Shown: positions 42,301 to 50,442, numbered from the stretch's first letter. The stretch is DNA of 64,000 bases from JAHFUS01 sp035689115 (GCA_035689115.1 DASSMA010000042.1:54675-118674); one strand, 5' to 3'. Numbers and translations: made by a program. Notes: generated from the letters alone by a model not told the origin.

Positions 42301-43822
42301 AGGCGACGTTGGCGCTGGTGGGGTCGACGGCCACCGCCGGGCCGGTGTCCCGCTGTGATCCTCCCAGGTAGGTGGCGTAGCGCAGTGAGCCCGCACCCGA
42401 CACCGTCGTGTCGACCTTGACGAGGAACGCGTCGAAGCCTCCGCCCGCGCCGGCCTGGTACGGGGGGGACGCCGGGGCGCCCGGCCCGGTCGGGATCAGG
42501 TCGGTGGAGTTCGTGGTTCCGGCCAGGTACACCACCCCGGTGGCGCCGAGGGCCACGCTTCGCCCCTCGTCGAACGAGGTCCCGCCGACGTAGCTGCCGT
42601 AGAGCAGCGTGGAGCCCGTTGGTCCCAGCTTGGCGACAAAGGCGTCGTCCGCGCCGGCGTTGGTGGTGCGGAAGCCGTTGGCCGTGGGAAAGTCCGTCGC
42701 CGAGGTGTACCCCGCCACGTAGGCGTTCCCCGAGGCGTCCACGGCGGCGCCGTCCCCCTGGGACGTGCCGGTGGTGCCGGCCAGGTAGGTCGCGTAAACC
42801 AGGGCCGTGCCGGTGGCGTTGAGCTCGGCCACGAAGGATGCGTGGCCGTTCCCCATGTTGTTACACGTCGTGCAGCCGGTCTGGTAGGCGCCGGCGGTGA
42901 CCGGGAAGTTCGTCGAGCTGGTGAAGCCGGTGAGATAGGCGTTGCCCGAGGCGCCGAGGGCGATGCCGTCGACCCCGTCGTCGCCGCTGCCGCCCAGGTA
43001 GGTCGAGTACGTCACCACCGGGTCGATGACCAGGGGCGAGCGGTCGTCGTAGGCACCGAGGGCGAAGCCGATGCTGCCGTCGGGGCGGGGGGCGAAGGCC
43101 GCCTCCACCGTCCGGCGTCGGCCGTTCACGGCCTGGTAGACGACGGGTGCGTGCTGGCGGACCACCGCCCCCCCGGCACGCACGACCAGGTCGCCGCCCT
43201 CCACCACCGGGCGGTCGCCGCCGCCCAGGGTCAGGGCGATCCGGCCCGGGTCGGCCCCGGGCGCCACGTCGAAGTCGTACTCCAGCCCCCCGTTGCCGCC
43301 GTGGAACACCAGGTCCACACCCGGGTACACCCCGGTGTAGCGGACCCCGGCGTAGCTCGGGACCCCGGTGTGCCAGCGGGACTCGTCGTCGCCGACGAGG
43401 TAGTTGCTGACCCCCGGCAGGCGCTCGGCGGTCGACACGGCGGGGTGGGCGCGGGCGCCGGCCAGCCCCAGGCGCACCACCGCCGGCGGCGCCGGGGTCG
43501 GGGCGCGGTCCGGGGCGGCGTCGTGGTCGTGGTGGGGCTGGGGGACGGTGAACACCGCGCCGGCGTCGGTGAGGTACACCACGGCGCCCCCGGCCCGCGC
43601 CACGAACCTGGCGGCGGGGTCGGCCTGGCCCTGGTTGGCCTCGAAGCGCACCGGGAGGTGGGCGAAGGCGCTGCGGGCGGCCGCCCTCGCCGCATCGCCG
43701 GCCGGCGGCGCGCCGTCCCCGGGGGAGACCTGTGCCGCCGCCGCTACCGGCACCGACACCAGGGGGAGGAACCCCGCGACCACCGCCCAGCAGAGCGCAC
43801 GCCTGGTGCGACGATCATTCAT
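38111..43822 (-). CDS. Giant secreted SBBP/Kelch beta-propeller protein, 1903 aa
   Basis: Signal peptide at about 8-30. Then the N-terminal domain that usually precedes SBBP propellers (about 45-290: VRFEANQGQADPAARFVARAGG, then SNYLVGDD and YPGVDLVFHG). Some eight SBBP repeats follow (YSTYLGGSG, DGxAVDASGNAYVAGYTSS; about 292-750), then IPT/TIG, Kelch repeats with one FTAADVGK module (about 850-1310), a second IPT, fibronectin III, and three tandem 137-residue C-terminal repeats beginning LxPARI(L/V)DTRSGV. Probably exported and wall-associated through those repeats. ATG 43822 follows GGACGGGCG. The GGGGGATGTTCC promoter lies about 115-150 bp upstream. Ligand unknown. Confidence 0.85.
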   Translation of the reverse strand: MNDRRTRRALCWAVVAGFLPLVSVPVAAAAQVSPGDGAPPAGDAARAAARSAFAHLPVRFEANQGQADPAARFVARAGGAVVYLTDAGAVFTVPQPHHDHDAAPDRAPTPAPPAVVRLGLAGARAHPAVSTAERLPGVSNYLVGDDESRWHTGVPSYAGVRYTGVYPGVDLVFHGGNGGLEYDFDVAPGADPGRIALTLGGGDRPVVEGGDLVVRAGGAVVRQHAPVVYQAVNGRRRTVEAAFAPRPDGSIGFALGAYDDRSPLVIDPVVTYSTYLGGSGDDGVDGIALGASGNAYLTGFTSSTNFPVTAGAYQTGCTTCNNMGNGHASFVAELNATGTALVYATYLAGTTGTSQGDGAAVDASGNAYVAGYTSATDFPTANGFRTTNAGADDAFVAKLGPTGSTLLYGSYVGGTSFDEGRSVALGATGVVYLAGTTNSTDLIPTGPGAPASPPYQAGAGGGFDAFLVKVDTTVSGAGSLRYATYLGGSQRDTGPAVAVDPTSANVAYLGGDTQSTNFPTTAGAYQTALTGTTSGFVARIDTIAGTSGLGYATYLGGASGDSHANGLVARGGLAYVTGSTTSASYPVKNALQASFAGTFGSNVTLTEMDTSQSGTSSLVYSTYLGGTGPDAGYGIAVDAAGKVVLTGQAASGFPLKNPVQVGAGAFAAQVDPAAGTSGLVYSTVLGENNDTGYAVAVDGATPSSAFVAGVTTSPAFPTTAGAFEATAPAAAVNGNDHGFVAKLAAGAQPYVGGLSVHSGLFSGGTTVVVTGGGFTGATAVSFGAVPAASFHVDSDTQITAVSPCAAPSGTICPESALATVAASTKDVRVTAGPVASLPSAADRFVFGEGSFAGAASCTMCSAGNHRASVALPGGKVLSTATYGQPYTDGSTVLGSNLFTSATGQHTFTAADVGKRLSAGAAGTPVFPPGTTITSIANANTARLSANAASTQALAGWDLSLNDTEVYDPATDSWSPAGACNQCGQPDANQGGVTLTVLGNGKVLAAGGLDPTAYTGSPARAIAQSFLFDPATSAWSATGSLTTPRKGATATLLANGKVLVAGGSNTGAVPAYNLDPTAGAEVYDPVAGTFSATAPMSTARANAAAAVLPSGKVLVAGGYLAGTGSAAPATASAEQYDPASATWSPAGSMGTPRVRHTLTALATTGACGANCGKVVVANGVSCYVDCPPAAPAQPALTSAELYTPGSPGSWVYTGLTVSRGMPSAAVLLPNGNVLKTGGEAGAKVTAESYDPADGTWKSAGTASFTSVDCCETLLAAGPQAVCAANCGKVFFVANSAAYYYTPRPAVSALSPSSGPPGTTVTLTGTGLTTVGAVSFAGVAATGVTHSSASPDTTLTMVVPSGPSGPVAALATGPGGTSSLAGPAFAFPGVPSAVVNLAAAAANTSAVLTWSPPASDGGTAITSYGVVTNAPANGATHATFTVAPCSPTCSTTVTGLSNSLGIAGQGAYSFTVYATNANGNGMPASSAPVYPQATAGEFSALAPARILDTRSGVSTGTCFSTTGSSQACATIGAGGTEQIQVTGAGGVPASGVSAVVMNVTVTNPTAASVLTVWPSDAAQPGVSNLNYTPAQTVPNLVTVKLGADGRVRVNNAFGSVDVVADVVGWYSAGTTVAGSRYVALSPARILDTRSGVNTGTCVPSPCATLGAGGNPETIDVTVAGAGGVPSSGATAVVLNATVTNPSTASVLTVFPSDVAQPLASNLNYTGGQTVPNLVIVKLGADGKVKIDNAFGSADVIFDVVGWYTTAGSIAGSRFSPLTPARIVDTRSGVNTGTCVPSPCATLGAASYPETTAVSVAGAGGVPATGAAGVVANTTVTNPSTPSVLTLFPSDVSQPTASNLNYTGGQTVPNLVAVKLGADGKVKVNNAFGTVDVIMDVDGWFNDGTS

Positions 43823-43936
43823 GTTCGCCCGTCCCCGTCGCTCATGGGGCCCGCCGCCGCCTTCGCGAGGTGCCGACCGGCCACCACAGTCCGAATTGCC
43901 TTGTCCATGTGCCGCCGGGCCGCTGGCCCGCAAGCG

Positions 43937-43970
43937 ACCGTACCTCCGCACCTATGGCGGAACATCCCCC
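43937..43970 (-). promoter_or_regulatory. GGGGGATGTTCC-box promoter (copy 3) for the SBBP gene
   Basis: On the minus strand GGGGGATGTTCC (43970-43959), 16 nt, then TACGGT (43942-43937). The flank GCCGACGG and the spacer segment TAGGTGCG match copy 1. Confidence 0.65.
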
Positions 43971-44066
43971 CGTCGGCCCGAATTCCGGGGCCCTCGATCG
44001 CCGTGAGGCACGGGACGGGCGGGCGGCGGGGTTCGGTGACGCCAGCCTCGCCCGCGCCGGCTCGGC

Positions 44067-45230
44067 TCAGTTGCCGTTGGTGCTCCAGTGCCAGGGCTCG
44101 GTGGGCAGGTTGTAGAGCCCGTAGCGGCTGGCGTTGGCCCGCAGCCACGTGAACCCCGGGCTCGAGCGGCTCACGATCTGGCCGTTGTAGGTGAAGTCGA
44201 TGGCCAGGCCCTGCTCGTGCATCGACTGCCCGGGCCGGGCGGTCGGGGGGCTGCACTGTGACGCCGGCATCTGGTACACGGCGTAGTCGGTGGTGCCGCA
44301 GTTGGCCCGGCGGGTGGCCGCCTGCTGGTCGGGGCTGCGGTAGCCGCTCCCGCCCAGCACGATGCCGTCGGCCGCCGCCGCCGACAGCAGGGAGTCGACC
44401 CTCCCGGCGATGCTCGCCGCCACCGTGATGCCCCGCACGGTGGTGACGGCGACCTCGCCCACCCGGGTGACGACGCCCGACACCCGGCCGTTCCGTGCCC
44501 CGAGGCGGCGGGCGAGGGCTGCCTGCTGGCTGGCGATCTGGGCGGCCAGCTGCTGGTCGAGGGCCCGCAGCGAGTCGGCCTCGGCCAGGCGCTGCTCCAG
44601 GCGGGCCTCGACCTGATCGGACAGCCGCTGCTGGGCGTCCTGGGCGTCCTTGGCGTCGCGCAGACGGGCCTCCACCGGAGCCCGCCGCGCCTGGGCGACC
44701 TTCGCTGCGTCCTCCGCCGCCCGGCGCGCGTCCTGGAGGTCCTCCTGGGCGGCCCGCATCTGGTCCACCAGGTCGGTCCCCGACGAGCTGACGGAGTCGA
44801 GGAGGGCCTGCCTCCTCGTGACGTCGGCCACGGAGGCGGCGTCGAGGACGGCCAGCCCGCGGGTGACGGGGCCGGAGACGTAGGCGTCCACGGCGATGCT
44901 GCGGAGGTTCCCCCGCAGCCGCTCCAGCGAGGCCGCCTGGGCCGCCTCCGTCACCCGGGCCGACGCCGCCGCCACGGCCGCCGAGTCGGCCGCCTGCTTG
45001 GCGCTGGCGGCGGCCGCCTCCTGGGCCCGCACGTTGGCGTCCATCGCGTCGAGGGCGTGGGAGACCTGGGCGTCCGTGGCCTTGAGGACGTTCAGGTCGG
45101 CGGCGACCTTGGCCCGCTGGCGCTGGACCTCGCGCCGCTTGGCCGCCGGGTCGTTCGACGAGGCGGCGCCGGCCGGCGCGGCGAGCACGGTCAGGAAGAC
45201 CAGGACGGCGACCACCCAGCGACGCAGCAA
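44067..45230 (-). CDS. Secreted VanY-like D-Ala-D-Ala carboxypeptidase with coiled-coil N-terminus
   Basis: A 387-residue protein. The signal peptide (about 1-22) ends AGA; a long coiled coil (about 30-230) of the type seen in cell-wall hydrolases follows. The C-terminal peptidase M15 domain (about 270-387) has the zinc site SMHEQGLAIDF and EPWHWS. It trims peptidoglycan stem peptides outside the cell, with the coiled coil as a likely regulatory or docking arm. The start is given as TTG 45230; it has no clear ribosome site, so the true start may differ by a few codons. Divergent from the multicopper oxidase. Confidence 0.86.
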   Translation of the reverse strand: MLRRWVVAVLVFLTVLAAPAGAASSNDPAAKRREVQRQRAKVAADLNVLKATDAQVSHALDAMDANVRAQEAAAASAKQAADSAAVAAASARVTEAAQAASLERLRGNLRSIAVDAYVSGPVTRGLAVLDAASVADVTRRQALLDSVSSSGTDLVDQMRAAQEDLQDARRAAEDAAKVAQARRAPVEARLRDAKDAQDAQQRLSDQVEARLEQRLAEADSLRALDQQLAAQIASQQAALARRLGARNGRVSGVVTRVGEVAVTTVRGITVAASIAGRVDSLLSAAAADGIVLGGSGYRSPDQQAATRRANCGTTDYAVYQMPASQCSPPTARPGQSMHEQGLAIDFTYNGQIVSRSSPGFTWLRANASRYGLYNLPTEPWHWSTNGN

Positions 45231-45325
45231 GCGGCACGACGGTAACGGCTCCTGGCCGCTCCCGTCGAGTTGCTGGGCATGAATGGCAATTCGCCGGACG
45301 AGGTCCTACGGTGCGGGGCCACTTC

Positions 45326-46453
45326 ATGGCGACATTTCGAAACAGCCGCGTTCTCTTCGTCCTCGTGAGCGTCGCCGTGGTGGCAGGGGCGATCGTGGCC
45401 GGCGCCACCCTCGGGCGGGACTCCCGGTCGCCGGCGCCCAAGGCGGCGGCGGCGTCGACGACGACCGCCACCCAGGCCGACGGCGCCGACCACGACCCGA
45501 TGGAGCCCGACGCCATCCCGGCGTCGCCCGACCCCCAGACGCTGCCCCTGAAGACCAAGGGCGTGGAGCGGCTGGCACCCGAGGTGCAGCCGGACGGCAC
45601 CAAGCTGTTCCGGCTCACCGCCGAGCAGATCCGGTGGGAGATCATCCCGGGCAAGTGGGTCACGGCGTGGGCCTACAACGGGCAGGTTCCCGGGCCCCAG
45701 CTCTGGGTCGATCAGGGCGACAAGGTCCGCGTCGAGATCACCAACAAGCTGCCGGAGCCGACCACCATCCACTGGCACGGCGTCGACGTCCCCAACGACC
45801 AGGACGGCGTGCCCGGCGTCACCCAGGACCCCATCCAGCCGGGAGCGACCTACACCTACCAGTGGGTCGCCAAGCCGTCGGGCACGTTCTGGTACCACTC
45901 GCACTTCGACAGCAACCGCCAGCTCGACATGGGCCTCTACGGGCCGCTGATCATCAAGGGGCCGGACGAACCCCACTACGACAAGGAGTTCGTCCTGATG
46001 ATCGACGAGTGGATCCGTCTCCAGGACGGACGCAACGGCTGGGAGGGCGTCGACCACGCCGGCCACAACCCGGGCGAGTACAACTGGTTCACCATCAACG
46101 GCAAGAGCGCGCCGGAGATCCCACACATGGTGGTGAACCAGGGGGACCGGGTGCGGATACGCCTGATCGACGTCGGGTACCAGGCGCACCCGATGCACCT
46201 GCACGGGAAGCGGTTCACGGTGGTGGCCAAGGACGGCGCCCCGCTGGCGTCGCCCTACCAGGCCGACACCCAACTCATCGCCACCGGCGAGCGCTACGAC
46301 CTCGAGTACCTGGCCGACGACCCGGGTTCGTGGATGTTCCACTGCCACATCGACGGGCACCTCACCAACGACGCCCACCCCGGGGGCGGCCTCGTGACCT
46401 TCATCGACTACGCCGGGTTCCGGAACAGCTACCAGAAGCAAGAGGGAGGATGA
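45326..46453 (+). CDS. Exported multicopper oxidase
   Basis: A 375-residue protein with an N-terminal signal anchor (about 8-30) and two cupredoxin domains. The four copper motifs are clear: HWHG, WYHSHF, HPMHLHG and HCHIDGH; the Cys of the last is the type 1 ligand. The length fits a two-domain oxidase rather than a three-domain laccase. Likely oxidises Cu(I) or another small reductant outside the cell. ATG 45326 has GGGG eight bases upstream; GTG 45311 would add five residues. It is followed within two bases by the YtkA-like gene, forming a likely copper- or redox-handling pair. Confidence 0.9.
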   Translation: MATFRNSRVLFVLVSVAVVAGAIVAGATLGRDSRSPAPKAAAASTTTATQADGADHDPMEPDAIPASPDPQTLPLKTKGVERLAPEVQPDGTKLFRLTAEQIRWEIIPGKWVTAWAYNGQVPGPQLWVDQGDKVRVEITNKLPEPTTIHWHGVDVPNDQDGVPGVTQDPIQPGATYTYQWVAKPSGTFWYHSHFDSNRQLDMGLYGPLIIKGPDEPHYDKEFVLMIDEWIRLQDGRNGWEGVDHAGHNPGEYNWFTINGKSAPEIPHMVVNQGDRVRIRLIDVGYQAHPMHLHGKRFTVVAKDGAPLASPYQADTQLIATGERYDLEYLADDPGSWMFHCHIDGHLTNDAHPGGGLVTFIDYAGFRNSYQKQEGG

Positions 46454-46455
46454 GC

Positions 46456-46941
46456 ATGGCCCGCAGCGAGCACGGCAAGGTGAACCCGGTGATCGTCCTC
46501 GTCGGCGTGGCGGTGGTGGCGTTCGTCGCCGCCCTGCTCGTGGCCCGGGGCGGCTCGAAGGGCTCCGACGACGTTGCCACCGGCGACCGGACGGTCGACA
46601 CCTCGACGCAGGGCTCGGGGTGTGACACCAGCGCCAGGGCGGACTCGTCCTACAGCGTTGCGATGGTCTCCGACCCGAGCCCCCCGAAGGTCGAGGGCAC
46701 TGTGTTCCACCTCGCCGTCAAGCACGGGGGGGCGGCGGTGAAGGGGGCCACGGTCTGCGTGTCCGCCGACATGACCGAGATGCACCACGAGGGGATCAAC
46801 AACACGGCGAAGGAGGGCTCCGCCGGCACGTACGACACCGCCCTTCGCTTCTCGATGCGCGGCCCCTACGCGGCCACCGTGGTGATCGCAGAGAAGGGGA
46901 AGGACCCGGTGTCGGTGCCTGTCACCTTCGACGTGGAGTGA
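46456..46941 (+). CDS. YtkA-like exported protein
   Basis: A 161-residue protein with one N-terminal helix (about 11-30), a Ser/Thr linker and a beta-sandwich domain with the YtkA pattern (FHLAVKHGGAAVKGATVCVSADM, then MHHEG, FSMRGPYAATVVI). Two Cys residues (about 55 and 101) could pair. YtkA/FixH-like domains often accompany copper proteins. ATG 46456 is preferred since GGAGG lies six bases before it; ATG 46450 overlaps the oxidase stop. Coupled to the multicopper oxidase, so it is probably a partner in its copper loading or substrate handling (inference). Confidence 0.8.
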   Translation: MARSEHGKVNPVIVLVGVAVVAFVAALLVARGGSKGSDDVATGDRTVDTSTQGSGCDTSARADSSYSVAMVSDPSPPKVEGTVFHLAVKHGGAAVKGATVCVSADMTEMHHEGINNTAKEGSAGTYDTALRFSMRGPYAATVVIAEKGKDPVSVPVTFDVE

Positions 46942-46956
46942 CCCGGCGGCGGTCCC

Positions 46957-47580
46957 TCAGTCGAGGAGCGGCTCGGGGCCGCGGCGCCGGCGCACGACGC
47001 CGCACGCGGCAGCGGCCACCAGGGCCGCCACCCCGACGCCTGCCAAGGCCAGGCCGATGTCTTCCCGGGCACCGTCGCCGGCCGACGACACGGTCCTCGT
47101 CCTGAGGACGGTGGCCGGGTCGGCAGCCGCCGGCGCCGGCATCGGCATCGGCTCGCGGACGGCGGTGGCCATCGCCGGGCCCACCGTGGCAGGGGGCGAA
47201 GGCGCGGCGGCCGGCACCGCCGTCGTGACGGCCGCCGCCGTGGTGGTGTTCGTGACGACCTTCGTGGCGGCAGGAGCCACAGCCGGCGGACGGACCGGTG
47301 CTGCCACCGGGGCCGGGGCGGCAGTGGTGGCCGGGGTCTCGGCGACCGGGGCGGCGCCCTGCGCAGGCTGGTACTGAACCGGCGACGCGGCCGGCGGCTC
47401 GGTGGCCGGCGGTGCAGGTGCGGCCGTGCTGGGCGTGGTCTCGGTGACGGTGGTGGGAGGCGTCGTGTTGGTGGGATGGTTGGGGTCGTCGGGCACGCAC
47501 GCCCATGCCCCTGCTGCGAGGCCCAGCAGTGCCGCGCACAGCGTCAGCACGAGGACAGTGGCCCCTCGACCCTTGGTCAT
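46957..47580 (-). CDS. Exported Pro/Ala/Thr-rich protein with AWAC motif and C-terminal anchor
   Basis: A 207-residue protein. The signal peptide (about 5-27) ends AGAWACVPDDP; then comes a low-complexity Thr/Pro/Ala/Val stalk (about 35-160), a C-terminal helix (about 175-195) and RRRRGPE. This is a type I surface stalk protein. The segment after the signal matches the 32539 product (GAWACVP), suggesting a shared processing or anchoring signal. ATG 47580 has GGGGGAGG close upstream. It is convergent with the YtkA-like gene, ending 15 bases from its stop. Confidence 0.75.
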   Translation of the reverse strand: MTKGRGATVLVLTLCAALLGLAAGAWACVPDDPNHPTNTTPPTTVTETTPSTAAPAPPATEPPAASPVQYQPAQGAAPVAETPATTAAPAPVAAPVRPPAVAPAATKVVTNTTTAAAVTTAVPAAAPSPPATVGPAMATAVREPMPMPAPAAADPATVLRTRTVSSAGDGAREDIGLALAGVGVAALVAAAACGVVRRRRGPEPLLD

Positions 47581-47925
47581 CGCCTCCCCCTTCGAACCCG
47601 CCGGGTGCCAGAGACTACTCCCTCTTCCGCCCTTTCGAAACGGTTCGAGGTCGTCAGTGCGGTACAGGCCGGGCCCGGAGGAGGAGGACCCCCGCCCCCT
47701 TCGCCATCCGGTCGCCGTTCCGCGAATTGCCACTGTCCAAAGCGCTCCGAGGGGCGCGTTGCCCGCGAAAGGACCGCCTTCGGGGTGTCCAGCCCGGTCG
47801 TAGCCCTGCCGATGCTCATGGATACGCCCAAGGGACTGGGAATCAACCACGCGAGTGAAGAGGCGACGCCTCTTCCGAACAGGTGGTTGATCCCAGGCCC
47901 CAACGAGGAACGGGGAGGACGAACC
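47581..47925. other. Divergent intergenic region upstream of ftsH
   Basis: 345 bp with no convincing gene. It holds the palindromic repeat at 47836-47896 close to the ftsH start. On the minus side, TTTCGA and TAGTCT are spaced 17 nt as a weak promoter for the AWAC-motif gene. No 17-bp palindrome or GGGGGATGTTCC box is present. Confidence 0.5.
47836..47896. repeat. Palindromic extragenic repeat, short copy
   Basis: 61 bp with ends CTGGGAATCAACCAC / GTGGTTGATCCCAG (one base slipped) and an inner GAAGAGGCGACGCCTCTTC self-complementary core. Same family as 10733-10863. It lies 30 bp before the ftsH start, inside the likely leader. Confidence 0.78.
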
Positions 47926-49764
47926 TTGAAGCGGCCCGAATCCACTGGACAGCGAATTCCCGGGCGACCGCAGCGCGCCACGCCCCGCCAGCGGCTGATC
48001 GCCAAGATCATCGCCGTGTCCGTGGTCGCCGGTGCCGCCACGCTGGCGGTGCAGGTGAGCACCAGTCACGGCGGCCGGGATACCGCCAAGGCGATCACCT
48101 ACACGCGCGCCGCCAAGGCCATCCAGTCCGGGCAGGTGCGCAGCGTCCGCCTCGACGACGCCTCGCGCCGTGCCCGGCTCGTCCTGCGCGACGGCACGGC
48201 CGCTTCCGCGGTGTACCCGGACGGGTCGGGTCAGGAGCTGGCGGACATGGCCCGCACCGCCGATGTCGCCCTGACCGCGGCACCGGTGCGCACGCCGTCG
48301 CCGTGGTCGTCCATCGCCCTGGCCGTGCTGCCGGCAGTGCTCCTCCTCGCGCTGTTCATCCTCTTCATCGGGCCCCGCATGGGGCTCAAGCTGAAGCAGG
48401 CCAAGCCCAAGCGCCGGCCGGCGACCGTGCCCGACACCCGGTTCACCGACGTGGCCGGGGTCGACGAGGCCGTCGCCGAGCTGGCCGAGGTCGTCGACTA
48501 CCTGCACAACCCCGAGCGCTACGTGAAGGCCGGCGCCAAGGTGCCCAAGGGCTTCCTCCTCGTGGGCCCGCCCGGCACCGGCAAGACGCTGCTGGCCCGG
48601 GCGGTGGCGGGCGAGGCCGGCGTGCCGTTCTTCTCCCTGGCCGGCTCCGAGTTCGTCGAGACCTTCGTCGGCGTCGGCGCCTCACGCGTGCGCCAGGTCT
48701 TCGCCGCGGCGCGCGAGGTGGCGCCGGCCATCGTGTTCATCGACGAGATCGACGCAGTCGGCAAGGCCCGCACCGCCTCGCCCATGGGCGGCGGCAACGA
48801 GGAGCGGGAGAACACGCTCAACCAGCTGCTGGTGGAGATGGACGGCTTCACCGCCTCCGGCCTGCTGGTGCTGGCGGCCACCAACCGGTCCGACGTGCTC
48901 GACCCGGCGCTCACCAGGCCGGGCCGCTTCGACCGCCAGGTGGTGGTCCCCGCTCCCGACTGGGCGGGCCGGGCCCGGATCCTGGAGCTGTACGCCAAGG
49001 AGCGCACCATCGACCCCGACGTCGACCTCACCGCGCTGGCCCGGCGCACCCATGGGCTCACCGGTGCCGACCTGGCCGCCCTCGTGAACGAGGCGACGCT
49101 GGAGGCGACCCGCCAGGGCAGCGACGCCGTCACCGAGGAGCACCTCCAGTCGGCCCTGGCCACCTCGATGCTCGGGCGCGAGCGCCGCTCGGCGGTCATC
49201 ACCGAGCGGGACCGGATCATCACCGCCTGGCACGAGGCGGGCCACGCGGTGGCCGCTCTGATGCTCCCCCACGCCGAGGACCCGGTGTCGATCACGATCG
49301 TGCCGCGCGGCGGCGCCGGCGGGGTCACCTGGATGAGCGGCAGTGACAACTCCTTCGTCACCCGCTCGGAGGCCCTCGACCGCCTGGTGGTCGCCATGGG
49401 CGGCCGGGCGGCCGAGGAACTGCTGCTCGACGGGGACTTCACGCAGGGAGCGGCCAGCGACTTCGCCCAGGCCACCAAGCTGGCCCTCGCCATGGTCACC
49501 GAGTACGGCATGAGCGACCTCGGCCCGACCTGCCGGGCCGCCCTCATGCACCACCAGGGTCCGAACGACGCGGTGATGGCCGCCGTCGACGACCTCCTGG
49601 CCGGCGCCGTGGACAGGGCCCGCGTCCTCGTCGGCGAGCACAAGCGGCTCATGGAGGCGCTGGTGTCGGAGCTGCTCGAGGACGAGACGGTGAGCGGCGA
49701 CCGGCTGGTGCAGCTGGCGGCCGCCGAGCCGCCGGTCACCCCCGCCGACCTGGCTGTCGTCTAG
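47926..49764 (+). CDS. ftsH: ATP-dependent zinc metalloprotease FtsH
   Basis: A 612-residue membrane AAA protease. Helices at about 20-38 and 125-147 flank an extracytoplasmic domain. The AAA module has Walker A GPPGTGKT (about 209-216), Walker B IVFIDEIDA and the SRH RPGRFDRQV. The peptidase has HEAGH (about 433-437) and the third ligand Asp in GAASDFAQAT. It degrades membrane and unstable cytosolic proteins. The TTG 47926 start has GGAGG seven bases upstream. A palindromic repeat ends 30 bases before it. It stands alone, without tilS/hpt neighbours, so it may be an extra copy rather than the housekeeping one. Confidence 0.93.
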   Translation: MKRPESTGQRIPGRPQRATPRQRLIAKIIAVSVVAGAATLAVQVSTSHGGRDTAKAITYTRAAKAIQSGQVRSVRLDDASRRARLVLRDGTAASAVYPDGSGQELADMARTADVALTAAPVRTPSPWSSIALAVLPAVLLLALFILFIGPRMGLKLKQAKPKRRPATVPDTRFTDVAGVDEAVAELAEVVDYLHNPERYVKAGAKVPKGFLLVGPPGTGKTLLARAVAGEAGVPFFSLAGSEFVETFVGVGASRVRQVFAAAREVAPAIVFIDEIDAVGKARTASPMGGGNEERENTLNQLLVEMDGFTASGLLVLAATNRSDVLDPALTRPGRFDRQVVVPAPDWAGRARILELYAKERTIDPDVDLTALARRTHGLTGADLAALVNEATLEATRQGSDAVTEEHLQSALATSMLGRERRSAVITERDRIITAWHEAGHAVAALMLPHAEDPVSITIVPRGGAGGVTWMSGSDNSFVTRSEALDRLVVAMGGRAAEELLLDGDFTQGAASDFAQATKLALAMVTEYGMSDLGPTCRAALMHHQGPNDAVMAAVDDLLAGAVDRARVLVGEHKRLMEALVSELLEDETVSGDRLVQLAAAEPPVTPADLAVV

Positions 49765-49796
49765 GCCGGACGACGCTGTGCCCTAGCTTCTCGCCC

Positions 49797-50408
49797 GTGA
49801 GGGACGCCGCCGGTGAAGCCGCCGCCGCCCTCGCCGCGCTGGAGGCGGCGCTCCGCTCCCACGCTCACCCGGCCGCTGCATTGCTCCGACCAGGGCTCGA
49901 CCCCGCGCAGGTTCGTTCGCTCGTGACGCCGGTCGGGCTCGCCCTTCCTGATGCGGCGGTGGCTGTGTGGGCGTGGCACGACGGGGTCGAGAGCCCCGGC
50001 TGCGAGTCTCCTGCCCGGGCCCAGTTGCTGCCCGGCGGCGCATTGCTGTTCCGCCTCGACGAGGCGATTCGCCAGTACGACACGTACCGCGCCATCGCGC
50101 CCGACCGCGACGACTGGAGCCCGGCGTGGTTCCCGCTGGCCAGGCACTTCAACGACTCGTACTGGCTCGATTGCTCGGGGCCGGTCGACGGGCCGACGCC
50201 CGTCCAGTACCGATACACCTGGGAGTACAGCCCGCCTGCGGCGTTGGCCGCCCAGCGAGTTGGGTCGCTACCCGAGGCGGTGGCGGCGTGGGTCGGAGTG
50301 CTGGACAGCGGTGCATGGGCCATCGACGAGGCGACGGACCGGTACGACTGGTTGCGCGAGCCAGAGGGTCTACCCCGCGCCTTCTTGGGCCTCGACGCTC
50401 CTTCCTGA
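49797..50408 (+). CDS. SMI1/KNR4 (SUKH)-like protein
   Basis: A 203-residue soluble protein. The pattern LPDAAVAVWAWHDG, then LLPGGALLFRLDEAIRQY and WFPLARHFNDSYWLDCS fits SUKH proteins, which often serve as immunity proteins or general adaptors. No toxin gene is next to it. The start is GTG 49797, 32 bases after the ftsH stop. It could be a remnant immunity gene or a housekeeping adaptor. Confidence 0.72.
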   Translation: MRDAAGEAAAALAALEAALRSHAHPAAALLRPGLDPAQVRSLVTPVGLALPDAAVAVWAWHDGVESPGCESPARAQLLPGGALLFRLDEAIRQYDTYRAIAPDRDDWSPAWFPLARHFNDSYWLDCSGPVDGPTPVQYRYTWEYSPPAALAAQRVGSLPEAVAAWVGVLDSGAWAIDEATDRYDWLREPEGLPRAFLGLDAPS

Positions 50409-50442
50409 GCCCACGTCGTAGGCGTTCACGACGGGGGTTTGA

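Noticed and set aside
47926..49764. Calling ftsH part of an operon with the SUKH gene
   Set aside because: The genes are close (32 bp), but functions differ and no coupling or shared motif is visible.
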